A DNA stretch of 64,000 nucleotides from Streptomyces cucumeris (GCF_024295805.1 NZ_JANCLX010000010.1:124001-188000); one strand, 5' to 3'. Shown: positions 7,712 through 15,873, counted from the first letter of the stretch. The notes: generated by a model from the letters alone, not told the origin. A program made the numbers and translations.

Positions 7712-9367
7712 TCATCCCACCGCCTCGGCCGCCGCCCGGCCCGCGGTGCGTCCGGAGAACAGACAGCCGCCGAGGAAGGTGCCCTCCAGCGCGCGGTAGC
7801 CGTGCACGCCACCGCCGCCGAAGCCCGCCACCTCGCCCGCCGCGTAGACCCCGGGCAGCGGGTCGCCGCCCTCGGTCAGCACCCGCGAGGACAGATCCGT
7901 CTCCAGACCGCCGAGCGTCTTACGGGTCAGGATGTTCAGCCGTACGGCGATCAGCGGGCCCGCCTTGGGGTCGAGCATCCGGTGTGGCGCGGCGGTGCGG
8001 ATGACCCGGTCGACGAGATAGCGGCGGGCTCCGCGGACCGCGGTGACCTGGGCGTCCTTGGTGTAGGGATTGGCGATCTCCCGGTCCCGGGCGGTGATCT
8101 CGCGGCGCAGCTCCGCCTCGTCGATCAGCGGTTCCTTCGTCAGCTCGTTCATCCGCCGCACCAGCGCGGTCAGCGAGCGTTCGACCACGAAGTCGGCGCC
8201 ATGGTCCATGAACGCCTGGACCGGGCCCGGGGCCCCGCCCCCGGCTCGGCCGAACACCCCGCGGACGCTCTTGCCCGTCAGATCCGGGTTCTGCTCGGAG
8301 CCGGAGAGGGTGAACTCCTTCTCGATGATCTTCTGGGTGAGCACGAACCAGGTGTGGTCATGGCCGGTGCGCATGATGTGTTCGAGGGTGCCGAGGGTGT
8401 CGAACCCGGGGAAGAGCGGCACCGGGAGCCGTTTGCCGCGGGCGTCCAGCCACAGCGGGGAGGGGCCGGAGAGGATCCTGATGCCGTGCCGGGGCCAGAT
8501 CGGGTTCCAGTTCTCGATGCCCTCGGTGTAGTGCCACATCCGGTCGGGGTTGATGATGCGGCCGCCCGCCGACGCGGTGATACCGAGCATCTTGCCGTCC
8601 ACGTGCGCGGGGACGCCGGAGATCATCCGCTCGGGCGGACTGCCCAGCCGCTCGGGCCAGTTCTCCCGCACCAGGTCGTGGTTGCCGCCGATCCCGCCGG
8701 AGGTGACGATCACCGCCTGGGCCCGCAGTTCGAAGGCGCCGGTGACCTCACGGCTGCTGGCGGTGCCGCGCTCGGTGCCGCTGGGCTCCAGGATGTCGCC
8801 GGTGACGGTGTCGACGGCGCCCGCGCTGCGCACGAGGCCGGTGACCCGGTGCCGGAAGCGCAGATCGACCAGTCCACGGTCGGCCGCGGCCCGTACCCGC
8901 CGCTCGAAGGGGGCGACCACACCGGGGCCGGTGCCCCAGGTGATGTGGAAGCGGGGGACGGAGTTGCCGTGTCCGGTGGCGTCGTAGCCGCCGCGCTCGG
9001 CCCAGCCGACGAGCGGGAACAGCCGCAGCCCCTGGGCGTGCAGCCAGGACCGCTTCTCCCCGGCCGCGAAGTCCACGTACGCCTCGGCCCAGCGGCGCGG
9101 CCAGTGGTCCTCCTCGCGGTCGAACCCGGCCGTGCCCAGCCAGTCCTGCCAGGCCAGCTCCCGGCTGTCGCGGATGCGCAGCCGCCGCTGCTCGGGCGAG
9201 TCCACGAGGAAGAGGCCGCCGAAGGACCAGTGGGCCTGGCCGCCGAGGGACTGCGCGGGCTCCTGGTCGAGCAGGATCACCTTGCGGCCCGCGTCGGCCA
9301 GTTCCGCGGTGGCCGCGAGACCCGCGAGCCCCGCACCGACCACGATCACATCCGCGTCGTACGCCAT
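7712..9367 (-). CDS. FAD-binding dehydrogenase (flavocytochrome c / ketosteroid dehydrogenase-like)
   Basis: A 551-residue FAD_binding_2 flavoprotein. It opens with DADVIVVGAGLAGLAATAEL (GxGxxG) and an acidic end of strand two (ILLDQE), and closes with GLETDLSSRVL and VYAAGEVAGFGGGGVHGYRA, the flavin-contacting C-terminal motif of this family. Members remove hydride or alpha,beta hydrogens, as in 3-ketosteroid dehydrogenases and fumarate reductase, but no steroid genes are nearby and the substrate is unknown. The frame extends far upstream to 10192, but the N-terminal flavin motif fixes the start at 9367. The promoter region shared with the divergent gene at 9564 contains dyads. Confidence 0.85.
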   Translation of the reverse strand: MAYDADVIVVGAGLAGLAATAELADAGRKVILLDQEPAQSLGGQAHWSFGGLFLVDSPEQRRLRIRDSRELAWQDWLGTAGFDREEDHWPRRWAEAYVDFAAGEKRSWLHAQGLRLFPLVGWAERGGYDATGHGNSVPRFHITWGTGPGVVAPFERRVRAAADRGLVDLRFRHRVTGLVRSAGAVDTVTGDILEPSGTERGTASSREVTGAFELRAQAVIVTSGGIGGNHDLVRENWPERLGSPPERMISGVPAHVDGKMLGITASAGGRIINPDRMWHYTEGIENWNPIWPRHGIRILSGPSPLWLDARGKRLPVPLFPGFDTLGTLEHIMRTGHDHTWFVLTQKIIEKEFTLSGSEQNPDLTGKSVRGVFGRAGGGAPGPVQAFMDHGADFVVERSLTALVRRMNELTKEPLIDEAELRREITARDREIANPYTKDAQVTAVRGARRYLVDRVIRTAAPHRMLDPKAGPLIAVRLNILTRKTLGGLETDLSSRVLTEGGDPLPGVYAAGEVAGFGGGGVHGYRALEGTFLGGCLFSGRTAGRAAAEAVG

Positions 9368-9563
9368 GGTGGTGTTCCGTTCTGGTCGGCCCGCCGACGG
9401 TGTCGTCGCTGCGATCCTCCCTACCGGCCGGTATGCCGTCAACCCGCCGTGGGAGCGCTTTCCGGACTGCCAACTCCCGGACGGCATCGCCTTGTACAAC
9501 AAAAGGTGACAATCGTTCACCGAGATTGGACAGCATTCGGCCAACGGTGCATCATCAACGCCC
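9368..9563. promoter_or_regulatory. Divergent intergenic region with TACCGGCCGGTA palindrome and a second dyad
   Basis: A perfect 12-bp palindrome TACCGGCCGGTA lies at 9422-9433, 55 nt upstream of the flavoprotein start, well placed as a TetR-type operator. A second dyad GGTGA-N7-TCACC covers 9505-9521, nearer the divergent gene, and a TTGTACAA palindrome sits at 9492-9499. No adjacent regulator gene is present, so the cognate protein would act in trans. Confidence 0.45.
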
Positions 9564-10313
9564 ATGGCTGACCGCCCCCTTGAGCATTCCGGGCCGCCGC
9601 ACCAGGCGGAACGTCGTGTGGTGAACCCGACCCTGGTCACACCCGGCCCGCAGCCCGTCGAAGCCGCCGGGCCCGGCGCCGATGACGTGCCGCAGGTGCT
9701 CCGGGGTGAGGTGGTGGGCCCCCGGCACGCCCGCCGCCGGCCGGCGGACCACCGGCGCAAGGCCGCGGCCGGGGCCGTGCTGCTGTCCGCGACCGGCGCC
9801 GCCACCGCACTCTTCCTGCTCATGGGCAAGGACGCGCGCCAGCCCACCGCCGCGCCCGACACCTCCTCCTCCGCGCCCGACCGGCCCGACGCGCACACCG
9901 CCGCGTTCGGTGACTCGGCGGTCGGCGACTCGCCGCTGCGCGGTTCGCGCGCCGAGCGGTCCGCACCGGCCGCTCCGGCCGCCGCGGACCGGGTAGCGCC
10001 CGCCTCCGGCACCCCGGACGCCCGGCAGGGGCACTCCGCCGCATCCCGGCAGGACCGGCCGTCCGCACGGCCCGGCGGGGTCTCCGGTGACTGGGAGGCC
10101 AAGGCCGACCAGCTACGCCGCTGGGCCCGCGGCCACACCGAACGGCACGGCGACGGCTCGGGCGGACCGTCCGCGGGCGACGGCCGCGGCACACCCCGCC
10201 ACGGGGACGCCCCCGGCGCCGCGACCGGTCAGGGGCAGGAACAGGGCCAGGACCGCGCGCCCGGCAACGGCCGGGGCGGATCCGGCCACTGGGGCGGCGG
10301 CCACCGGCGCTGA
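9564..10313 (+). CDS. Single-pass membrane protein with low-complexity tail, function unknown
   Basis: I do not recognise a family. The 249-residue protein has a cytoplasmic N-terminal 75 residues rich in proline and arginine, one hydrophobic helix (AAGAVLLSATGAATALFLLM, about residues 74-93), and a long external tail rich in Ala, Pro, Ser, Asp and Gly. The only ordered-looking patch in the tail is DWEAKADQLRRWARGHTER, and the end is glycine- and histidine-rich. Codon third positions are GC-biased as in the neighbours, which supports coding. There is no clear ribosome-binding site before the ATG. It precedes the Nudix operon by 27 bp and might be co-transcribed with it. Confidence 0.6.
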   Translation: MADRPLEHSGPPHQAERRVVNPTLVTPGPQPVEAAGPGADDVPQVLRGEVVGPRHARRRPADHRRKAAAGAVLLSATGAATALFLLMGKDARQPTAAPDTSSSAPDRPDAHTAAFGDSAVGDSPLRGSRAERSAPAAPAAADRVAPASGTPDARQGHSAASRQDRPSARPGGVSGDWEAKADQLRRWARGHTERHGDGSGGPSAGDGRGTPRHGDAPGAATGQGQEQGQDRAPGNGRGGSGHWGGGHRR

Positions 10314-10340
10314 CCGCCCGCGATCTGCTTGTATGGCGGC

Positions 10341-10949
10341 ATGCCTGATCAGGAGCCGCTTCCCGGCGACGGGCCGCCACCGGCCGCCGAGCCCCCATCC
10401 ACCGCCGCGTCCCCGTCCTCGGACGAGCCGCTGTCCGCGGACGAGCTGCTGGACATCGTGGACGAGCGGGACCGGGTGGTGGGCCGGGCCCGGCGCGCCG
10501 ACGCCATGGCCAACCGGCTGCGTCACCGCTGCGTCTTCATCCTGGCGCGGGACCCCCGGGGCCGGATCTTCGTCCACCGCCGCACCCCGCAGAAGATCGT
10601 CTTCCCGTCGCACTACGACATGTTCGTCGGCGGGGTGGTCGGCGCGGGTGAGAGCTACGACGACGCGGCGCTGCGCGAGGCGCAGGAGGAACTGGGCGTC
10701 ACCGCGCTGCCGATGCCCGAGCCGCTGTTCTCCTTCCTCTACGAGACGCCCGAGCACACCTGGTGGAGCCGGGTCTACCAGGTGCGCTGCGAACAGCCCG
10801 TCGCACCGCAGGCCGAGGAGATCGCCTGGCACGCCTTCCTCACCGAGGAGGAGCTGACCCGGCGGCTGCCGGAGTGGGAGTGGGTACCGGACGGCCAGGA
10901 GGCGTACCGGCGGCTGCTGGAGTGGCGCCGGGAGGGGCTCGCCCCGTGA
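10341..10949 (+). CDS. Nudix hydrolase (YfcD-like)
   Basis: A 202-residue Nudix protein. The Nudix box is complete (GAGESYDDAALREAQEELGV, matching G-x5-E-x7-REUxEExGU), so Mg-dependent pyrophosphohydrolase activity is likely. The preceding domain, DIVDERDRVVGRARRADAM, and HRRTPQKIVFPSHYDM resemble the YfcD and isopentenyl-diphosphate-isomerase-like branch. The N-terminal 35 residues are a proline/serine-rich extension probably not part of the fold. The ATG at 10341 is used; a TTG 12 nt upstream is in frame but less likely. The stop overlaps the GTG of the following DUF202 gene by 4 bp, indicating an operon and coupled translation. The physiological nucleotide is unknown. Confidence 0.85.
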   Translation: MPDQEPLPGDGPPPAAEPPSTAASPSSDEPLSADELLDIVDERDRVVGRARRADAMANRLRHRCVFILARDPRGRIFVHRRTPQKIVFPSHYDMFVGGVVGAGESYDDAALREAQEELGVTALPMPEPLFSFLYETPEHTWWSRVYQVRCEQPVAPQAEEIAWHAFLTEEELTRRLPEWEWVPDGQEAYRRLLEWRREGLAP

Positions 10950-11356
10950 GCGGCCCCCGTCCGTCGCGCGGCGCGCTGTCGGAGGTCCGCCTCTGGTTCG
11001 CGCCGGACCGCCTGCGCGCGGAGGGCCGGACCCCCGACTACCGCTTCTCGCTCGCCAACGAACGCACCTTCCTGGCCTGGCTGCGGACCGCGATGGCGCT
11101 GGTGGGCGGGGGTTTCGCGGTGGACCAGTTCCTGACCGACACCACCCGCCCGCTGCGGATCGCACTCGCCCTGGTCCTGCTCGCGGGCGGCGCGCTGTGC
11201 GCGCTGCGGGCGATCAACCACTGGATCCGCTGTGAACGCGCCATGCGCCGCGGTGAGGATCTGCCCAGCTCGCGCTTTCCGGTGGTGCTGGGGCTGGCCG
11301 TCGGGGTGGTCGCGCTGGGCATGGTGCTGGTGGTCGCCTTCGGCTGGGGTGTGTGA
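10946..11356 (+). CDS. DUF202 (YidH-like) membrane protein
   Basis: A 136-residue protein with the DUF202 signature: FAPDRLRAEGRTPDYRFSLANERTFLAWLRTAMALVGGG in overlapping parts, where the N-E-R-T-x-L-A-W-x-R-T segment is diagnostic. Three hydrophobic helices follow (ALVGGGFAVDQFL, ALALVLLAGGALCALRAI, FPVVLGLAVGVVALGMVLVV). It begins with GTG at 10946 inside the Nudix stop (GTGA) and is followed by a second, divergent DUF202 gene. The family resembles YidH and the VTC polyphosphate-polymerase transmembrane region, but its role in bacteria is not settled. Confidence 0.85.
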   Translation: MSGPRPSRGALSEVRLWFAPDRLRAEGRTPDYRFSLANERTFLAWLRTAMALVGGGFAVDQFLTDTTRPLRIALALVLLAGGALCALRAINHWIRCERAMRRGEDLPSSRFPVVLGLAVGVVALGMVLVVAFGWGV

Positions 11357-11693
11357 GCGGGTGCCGGAGGGGAACGCGCGGCACAGGAGCGGAACCCGGG
11401 ACCCGGGTCTCCAGCCGGAGCGCACCCGGCTGGCCTGGCGGCGGACGACACTGACGTGTGCGGTGGCCGCCTCGCTCGCCGGGCGCCAGACGCTGTCCTC
11501 CGGCACCGGCCCGCTCCCCCTGCTCGGCCTGGCCCTGGTCGTCCTGGCCTGGCTGGCCTTCCTGGGCGCGGCACACCGCCGCATCCGGACCATGGACGCG
11601 CCACGTCCGCCCGCACTGTCCCCGCGGGCGGCCGTGGTCGCCGTGGCCTGCGTCCTGGCCATGACCCTCTTCGGCGCGGCGACCCTCCGCTGA
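11349..11693 (+). CDS. Second DUF202 membrane protein (YidG-like)
   Basis: About 114 residues with the shorter DUF202 form: DPGLQPERTRLAWRRTTLTC corresponds to the N-E-R-T-x-L-A-W-x-R-T segment of its neighbour, followed by three hydrophobic segments (AVAASLAGRQTL, LPLLGLALVVLAWLAFLG, AVVAVACVLAMTLFGAATL). Two in-frame GTG codons are possible starts, 11349 (overlapping the previous gene by 8 bp) and 11361; neither has a well-spaced ribosome-binding site, so coupling to the upstream gene is likely. Tandem DUF202 pairs mirror YidG/YidH of enteric bacteria and may form a hetero-oligomer. Confidence 0.75.
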   Translation: MCERVPEGNARHRSGTRDPGLQPERTRLAWRRTTLTCAVAASLAGRQTLSSGTGPLPLLGLALVVLAWLAFLGAAHRRIRTMDAPRPPALSPRAAVVAVACVLAMTLFGAATLR

Positions 11694-11741
11694 CCACCCC
11701 GGACACCCGGCCGTCGTACAGCCACACTTCCCGTGGAGCGC

Positions 11742-12668
11742 TCAGTCGACCGTGACGGCGATCTTGCCCCGGGTGTGGCCCTCCGCGCTGAGGCGCTGGG
11801 CCTCGGCGGTTCGCGGGAGCGGGAGGACCGCGGCCAGTTCCACGCCCAGGGCGCCGCGCTCAGCCAGATCGGTGAGGTCCTGGAGGTCGCTGGGGTCGGG
11901 GCGGACGAAGACGTAGTGGCCGCCGAGGCTCAGCACCTCCGGATCGGCGATGGAGGCGAGCCGTCCGCCGCGGGCGAGGAGCTCCGCGGAGGCGGTGAGT
12001 GCCTGGCCGCCGACCAGGTCCAGCGCCGCGTCCACGCCGCGGGGTGCCAGCTCGCGCAGCCGGTCCGCGAGCCCGTCCCCGTAGGCGACGGGCTCCGCGC
12101 CCAGCGTGCGCAGATAGTCGTGGTTGCGTTCGCTCGCGGTGCCGATGACCCGCGCGCCCATGTGCCGCGCCAGCTGGACTGCCATCGAGCCGACGCCGCC
12201 CGCCGCCGCGTGCACCAGCACGGTGTCGCCCTCGGTGACCCGCAGCGCCCCGGTCAGCGCCTGGTACGCCGTCAGTCCGGCCAGCGGGATGCCCGCGGCC
12301 TGGGCGAAGGAGAGGTTGCGCGGTTTGCGGGCGAGGGTGCGCAGGGGCGCGGCCACGTACTCGGCGAAGGTGCCCCGGGAGAGGAAGTCCTCCCGGACGT
12401 ACCCGATCACCTCGTCACCGGGCCGGAACCCGGTCACCGCGGGGCCCGGCCGCTCCACCACCCCGGCGACGTCCCAGCCGGGGATGACGGGGAAGACGGC
12501 GTCCAGGACCGGGTCCAGATATCCGGCCTGGGCCTTCCAGTCGACGGGGTTCACGGCGGCGGCCCGGACCCGGACCAGTACGGAGTCGGGGCCGACCTTG
12601 GGGTCCGGGACCTCGCCGTAGTCGAGGACCTCGGGGCCGCCGTAGCGGCGGTAGCTGATGGCCTTCAT
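11742..12668 (-). CDS. MDR-family NADP-dependent oxidoreductase (quinone oxidoreductase-like)
   Basis: A complete 308-residue zinc-free medium-chain reductase. The N-terminus MKAISYRRYGGPEVLDYGEV is typical; VNPVDWKAQAGYL and GWDVAGVVERPGPAVTGFRPGDEV form the catalytic domain, VLVHAAAGGVGSMAVQLARHM the cofactor site, and EGHTRGKIAVTV the family C-terminus. It would reduce quinones or alpha,beta-unsaturated carbonyls with NADPH. The start at 12668 is fixed by the canonical N-terminus, though the frame continues upstream. It is divergent from the APH/acyl-CoA dehydrogenase operon, with 289 bp between them containing the TetR-type operator, so it may belong to the same regulon. Confidence 0.87.
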   Translation of the reverse strand: MKAISYRRYGGPEVLDYGEVPDPKVGPDSVLVRVRAAAVNPVDWKAQAGYLDPVLDAVFPVIPGWDVAGVVERPGPAVTGFRPGDEVIGYVREDFLSRGTFAEYVAAPLRTLARKPRNLSFAQAAGIPLAGLTAYQALTGALRVTEGDTVLVHAAAGGVGSMAVQLARHMGARVIGTASERNHDYLRTLGAEPVAYGDGLADRLRELAPRGVDAALDLVGGQALTASAELLARGGRLASIADPEVLSLGGHYVFVRPDPSDLQDLTDLAERGALGVELAAVLPLPRTAEAQRLSAEGHTRGKIAVTVD

Positions 12669-12806
12669 GGTGGCGCTCCTTGCGGTTCCCTGAGGTGCCC
12701 CGCGGCCGCCGGTGCGCGGTCGCGCGGACGGGGCCGTACGGCACGGCCGCGTCGCGGTGGTCTCCCTTCGACGCTCCGCCGCCCGCCGCCCGCGCGCAAA
12801 CCGGCG

Positions 12807-12840
12807 CCGGTACGGGTACCGGCACAGGGCCCCGTACCGG
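12807..12840. promoter_or_regulatory. 10-bp inverted repeat in divergent intergenic region
   Basis: CCGGTACGGG at 12807-12816 and CCCGTACCGG at 12831-12840 are perfect inverted copies separated by 14 nt, upstream of the MDR gene on the minus strand. It may be an operator for that gene or a leader hairpin. GC-rich intergenic DNA can form such dyads by chance, so support is moderate. Confidence 0.3.
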
Positions 12841-12891
12841 GCGCGCGGCACCCCGCATGGGCTCCGTCACCGCCCCCCCCGCACTGGACTA

Positions 12892-12911
12892 CATACCGAC
12901 TGGTCGGCATC
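12892..12911. promoter_or_regulatory. TetR-type operator upstream of APH/acyl-CoA dehydrogenase operon
   Basis: CATACCGACTGGTCGGCATC is a near-palindrome with half-sites CCGAC and GTCGG. Its first 13 nt recur exactly upstream of the molybdopterin oxidoreductase (36865-36877) and, inverted, upstream of the SDR-ligase-TetR operon (18489-18501). It lies 46 nt before the APH start. The TetR encoded at 15256-15873, inside the second of these operons, is the inferred ligand. Confidence 0.65.
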
Positions 12912-12957
12912 ATGAGTCGGAACCGTTCGCCCCTTCTCCCCCGGAGGAAGAGATTCG

Positions 12958-13980
12958 ATGAACGCAGGCAACCCCCCAGGGCTCGACCTCGAGCGGCTGC
13001 GCGCCCATCTCGACCGGGAGCGGGCGGGGCTGGTGCGCGGGCCGCTGAGCGCCGGGCTGATCGAAGGAGGCCGGTCGAATCTCACCTACACCGTCACCGA
13101 CGGCGTCTCCCGCTGGGTGGTCCGCCGCCCGCCGCTGGGCCATGTGCTGGCCACCGCGCACGACATGGCGCGTGAGCACCGGGTGATCAGCGCACTGCAT
13201 CCGACCAGTGTGCCGGTTCCGGAGCCGGTGCTGCTGTGCGAGGACGACTCGGTCATCGGATCGCCCTTCTACGTCATGGAGTTCGTCGAGGGCACCCCGT
13301 ACCGCACCGCGGACCAGCTCACCGCGCTCGGCCCGGAGCGCACCCGGGGCGTGGTGCTGTCGCTGGTGGACACCCTGGTGGCACTGCACTCGGTGGACCC
13401 GGCCGCGGTGGGGCTCGGGGACTTCGGACGGCCGGAGGGCTTCCTTGAGCGGCAGCTGCGCCGGTGGGGCAAGCAGCTCACCGCCTCGCGCAACCGCGAC
13501 CTGCCCGGGATCGATGAGCTGCACACCCGGCTGGGCAAGGCGCTGCCCGCCTCCCCCGCGCCCACCGTGGTGCACGGCGACTACCGGCTGGACAACGTCC
13601 TGGTCGGCGGCGACGACCGGATCAAGGCGATCCTCGACTGGGAGATGTCCACCCTCGGCGATCCGCTGACCGATCTCGGTCTGATCGTGATGTACAGCAA
13701 TCACCCGACCCTCCCCGACTCCCCGATCTCCAGCACCTCGGGCGCCCCGGGCCACCCCGGCACCGACGAACTGGTCCAGCGGTACGCCGAGGGCTCGGGC
13801 CGGGACGTCAGCGGCGTCGCCTGGTACACCGCCTTCGCCTACTTCAAGCTCGCGGTGATCCTCGAGGGCATCCACTACCGCTTCACCCTCGGACAGACCG
13901 TCGGCGCGGGCTTCGACCGCATCGGCGACATCGTCCCGGGCTTCATCGACCACGGCCTGACCACCCTCCAGGAGAGCTGA
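12958..13980 (+). CDS. APH-family acyl-CoA-associated kinase-like protein (LvaA/FadE36-like)
   Basis: A 340-residue aminoglycoside-phosphotransferase-fold protein. SNLTYTV and WVVRRPP form the ATP lobe, VVHGDYRLDNVLVGG carries the HGDxxxxN catalytic loop and AILDWEMSTLGDPLTDLG the metal-binding acid. This subfamily is found next to acyl-CoA dehydrogenases, not resistance genes; LvaA of Pseudomonas putida and the kinase domain of ACAD10/11 phosphorylate 4-hydroxyacyl-CoAs. Here it precedes an acyl-CoA dehydrogenase by 6 nt, so I infer a 4-hydroxyacyl-CoA kinase role. The ATG has a strong site (GGAGGAAG, 8 nt upstream) and a TetR-type operator lies 46 nt before it. Confidence 0.82.
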   Translation: MNAGNPPGLDLERLRAHLDRERAGLVRGPLSAGLIEGGRSNLTYTVTDGVSRWVVRRPPLGHVLATAHDMAREHRVISALHPTSVPVPEPVLLCEDDSVIGSPFYVMEFVEGTPYRTADQLTALGPERTRGVVLSLVDTLVALHSVDPAAVGLGDFGRPEGFLERQLRRWGKQLTASRNRDLPGIDELHTRLGKALPASPAPTVVHGDYRLDNVLVGGDDRIKAILDWEMSTLGDPLTDLGLIVMYSNHPTLPDSPISSTSGAPGHPGTDELVQRYAEGSGRDVSGVAWYTAFAYFKLAVILEGIHYRFTLGQTVGAGFDRIGDIVPGFIDHGLTTLQES

Positions 13981-13986
13981 GACGTC

Positions 13987-15201
13987 ATGGACTTCGCATT
14001 CGACGCCCGTACCGAAGAGCTGCGGACCCGGCTGCTCGCCTTCATGGCCGAGCATGTCCACCCGGCCGAGGCGGTCGCCGAGGAGCAGCGCGCCGCGCTC
14101 GCGTCCCCGTGGGACACCCCGCCCGTGGTCGAGGAGCTGAAGGCCGAGGCCCGAGCGCAGGGGCTGTGGAACCTCTTCCTGCCCGACGAGGAGTACGGCG
14201 CGGGGCTGACCAACCTCCAGTACGCCCCGCTCGCCGAGATCACCGGCCACAGCCCCCAACTGGCGCCCACAGCCCTGAACTGCGCCGCCCCGGACACCGG
14301 CAATATGGAGGTGCTGACCCAGTTCGGCAGTGAGGCCCAGCGCAAGCAGTGGCTGGAGCCGCTGCTCGCGGGCGAGATCCGGTCGGCCTTCGCGATGACC
14401 GAGCCGGAGGTCGCCTCGTCCGACGCGACGAACATCGAGACCCGGATCGAGCGCGACGGCGACGACTACGTCATCAGCGGCCGCAAGTGGTACATCTCCG
14501 GGGCGATGAACCCGGACTGCGCGATCTTCATCGTGATGGGCAAGACCGATCCGGACGGCGCCGATGTGCGCCGCCAGCAGTCGATGGTGCTGGTGCCCCG
14601 GGACACCCCGGGCGTGGAGATCCGCCGGGCGATGCGGGTCTACGGCTACGAGGACCACTACCACGGCGGCCACGCCGAGGTGGTCTTCGACCGCGTACGG
14701 GTCCCGGCGGCGAACCTCATCGGTGAGGAGGGCGGCGGTTTCGCCATCGCCCAGGCCCGGCTCGGCCCCGGCCGTATCCACCACTGCATGCGGCTGATCG
14801 GGATGGCCGAGCGCGGTATCGAGCTGATGTGCCGCCGGGCGCTGGGCCGTACCGCGTTCGGGACGCCGCTGGCCCGGCAGGGCCAGGTCCACGAGTGGAT
14901 CGCGGACGCGCGGGTGGCGGTGGAGCAGCTACGGCTGCTGGTGCTGAAGACCGCGTGGCTGATGGACACCGTCGGCAACCGCGAGGCGCACACCGAGATC
15001 CAGGCCATCAAGATCGCCACCCCCCGGACGGTGGTGGACATCCTGGACCGCGCGGTGCAGCTCCACGGCGCGGGCGGGGTCAGCCAGGACTTCCCGCTGG
15101 CCGAGCTGTGGGCGGCGGCGCGCACGCTGCGGCTGGCCGACGGGCCGGACGAGGTGCACCAGCGGTCGCTGGCCCGGCGTGAGCTGAAGAAGTACGCGTA
15201 G
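13987..15201 (+). CDS. Acyl-CoA dehydrogenase, LvaC/ACAD11-like
   Basis: A 404-residue flavoprotein with the ACAD fold: SAFAMTEPEVASSDATNI is the flavin-contacting loop, GFAIAQARLGPGRIHH begins the C-terminal helical domain and VQLHGAGGVSQDFPLAELW is the adenine-flavin motif. The position equivalent to the usual catalytic base (YEG in the paralogue at 26428-27579) reads ADGPDEVH, so Asp replaces Glu, a feature I associate with the kinase-linked 4-hydroxyacid branch. It is co-transcribed with the kinase-like gene upstream (6-nt gap; ribosome-binding sequence inside that gene's last codons). A strong hairpin follows the stop. Confidence 0.87.
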   Translation: MDFAFDARTEELRTRLLAFMAEHVHPAEAVAEEQRAALASPWDTPPVVEELKAEARAQGLWNLFLPDEEYGAGLTNLQYAPLAEITGHSPQLAPTALNCAAPDTGNMEVLTQFGSEAQRKQWLEPLLAGEIRSAFAMTEPEVASSDATNIETRIERDGDDYVISGRKWYISGAMNPDCAIFIVMGKTDPDGADVRRQQSMVLVPRDTPGVEIRRAMRVYGYEDHYHGGHAEVVFDRVRVPAANLIGEEGGGFAIAQARLGPGRIHHCMRLIGMAERGIELMCRRALGRTAFGTPLARQGQVHEWIADARVAVEQLRLLVLKTAWLMDTVGNREAHTEIQAIKIATPRTVVDILDRAVQLHGAGGVSQDFPLAELWAAARTLRLADGPDEVHQRSLARRELKKYA

Positions 15202-15203
15202 AC

Positions 15204-15243
15204 CGGGAAGGGGCGGGGTCGTGCCCGACCCCGCCCCTTCCCG
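15204..15243. terminator. Bidirectional terminator, 17-bp perfect stem
   Basis: The arm at 15204-15220 (CGGGAAGGGGCGGGGTC) pairs perfectly with 15227-15243 across the loop GTGCCC. It begins 3 nt after the acyl-CoA dehydrogenase stop and ends 12 nt before the TetR stop on the opposite strand, so it insulates two convergent operons. No long T run follows, as is usual in high-GC actinobacteria. Confidence 0.85.
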
Positions 15244-15255
15244 TCACCGGGTTTC

Positions 15256-15873
15256 CTACGGCCGCAGGGCGCGCAGCAGCAGATCCGCCAGATGGTCGGC
15301 GACCTGCTGGGGGCTGAGCGGTCCGCCGGGGCGGTACCAGGTGCCCAGGTGGTGGACCGAGCCGAAGTGGTAGTCCACCACCAGATCGGCCGGAGTCTGT
15401 GAGCTGAACACCCCGGACCGCTGGCCCTCCTCGATCAGCGCGCGGAACCGCTCGTGGTAGCGGCGGCGCTCGGCGCGCACCTGCTTGTGCTTCTCCGGGC
15501 TGAGGTGGTGCATCGACCGGAAGAAGATGGTGGCGTCGTCCAGGTTCTCGATGGTGGTGACCACCACGTCCGCCGCCGCGTCCCGCAGCCGCCGCTCCAC
15601 CGGCGCGTCGGCGTCGGCGAAGGCGTCCAGCCGCTCCTGCTGGAGCCGCAGCACCCGGCCGTAGATCTCATGGAGCAGATCGTCCTTGGAGCCGAAGTAG
15701 TGGTAGAGGGCGCCCTTGGTGACACCCGCCGCCTCGACGATCTCCTGGACGGACGTACGGTCGAAGCCGCGCTCCGCGAAGAGCCGGGTGGCAGCGGCCA
15801 GCAGCCTCTGTGGCACCGGCTGTCCCTCGCCGTCCGTCGCTCTCGCCATGGTCGCCACCCCGATCTCTCTCAT
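15256..15873 (-). CDS. TetR-family regulator of the acyl-CoA module
   Basis: A 205-residue TetR protein. The N-terminal helix-turn-helix is textbook (RTSVQEIVEAAGVTKGALYHYFGSK in overlapping parts); the C-terminal half is a TetR_C-type ligand domain likely to bind an acyl-CoA or related intermediate. Its ATG at 15873 overlaps the stop of the CoA ligase gene (ATGA, 15870-15873), which supports this start over the ATG at 15849 and places it last in an SDR-ligase-TetR operon. The 13-mer CATACCGACTGGT in front of that operon, the APH-ACAD operon and the molybdopterin oxidoreductase is its likely operator, implying autoregulation. Confidence 0.85.
   Translation of the reverse strand: MREIGVATMARATDGEGQPVPQRLLAAATRLFAERGFDRTSVQEIVEAAGVTKGALYHYFGSKDDLLHEIYGRVLRLQQERLDAFADADAPVERRLRDAAADVVVTTIENLDDATIFFRSMHHLSPEKHKQVRAERRRYHERFRALIEEGQRSGVFSSQTPADLVVDYHFGSVHHLGTWYRPGGPLSPQQVADHLADLLLRALRP

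Noticed and set aside
12910..14892. 660-codon minus-strand open frame opposite the APH and acyl-CoA dehydrogenase genes
   Set aside because: Shadow of the genuine plus-strand genes, which have full motifs, a ribosome-binding site and an operator.
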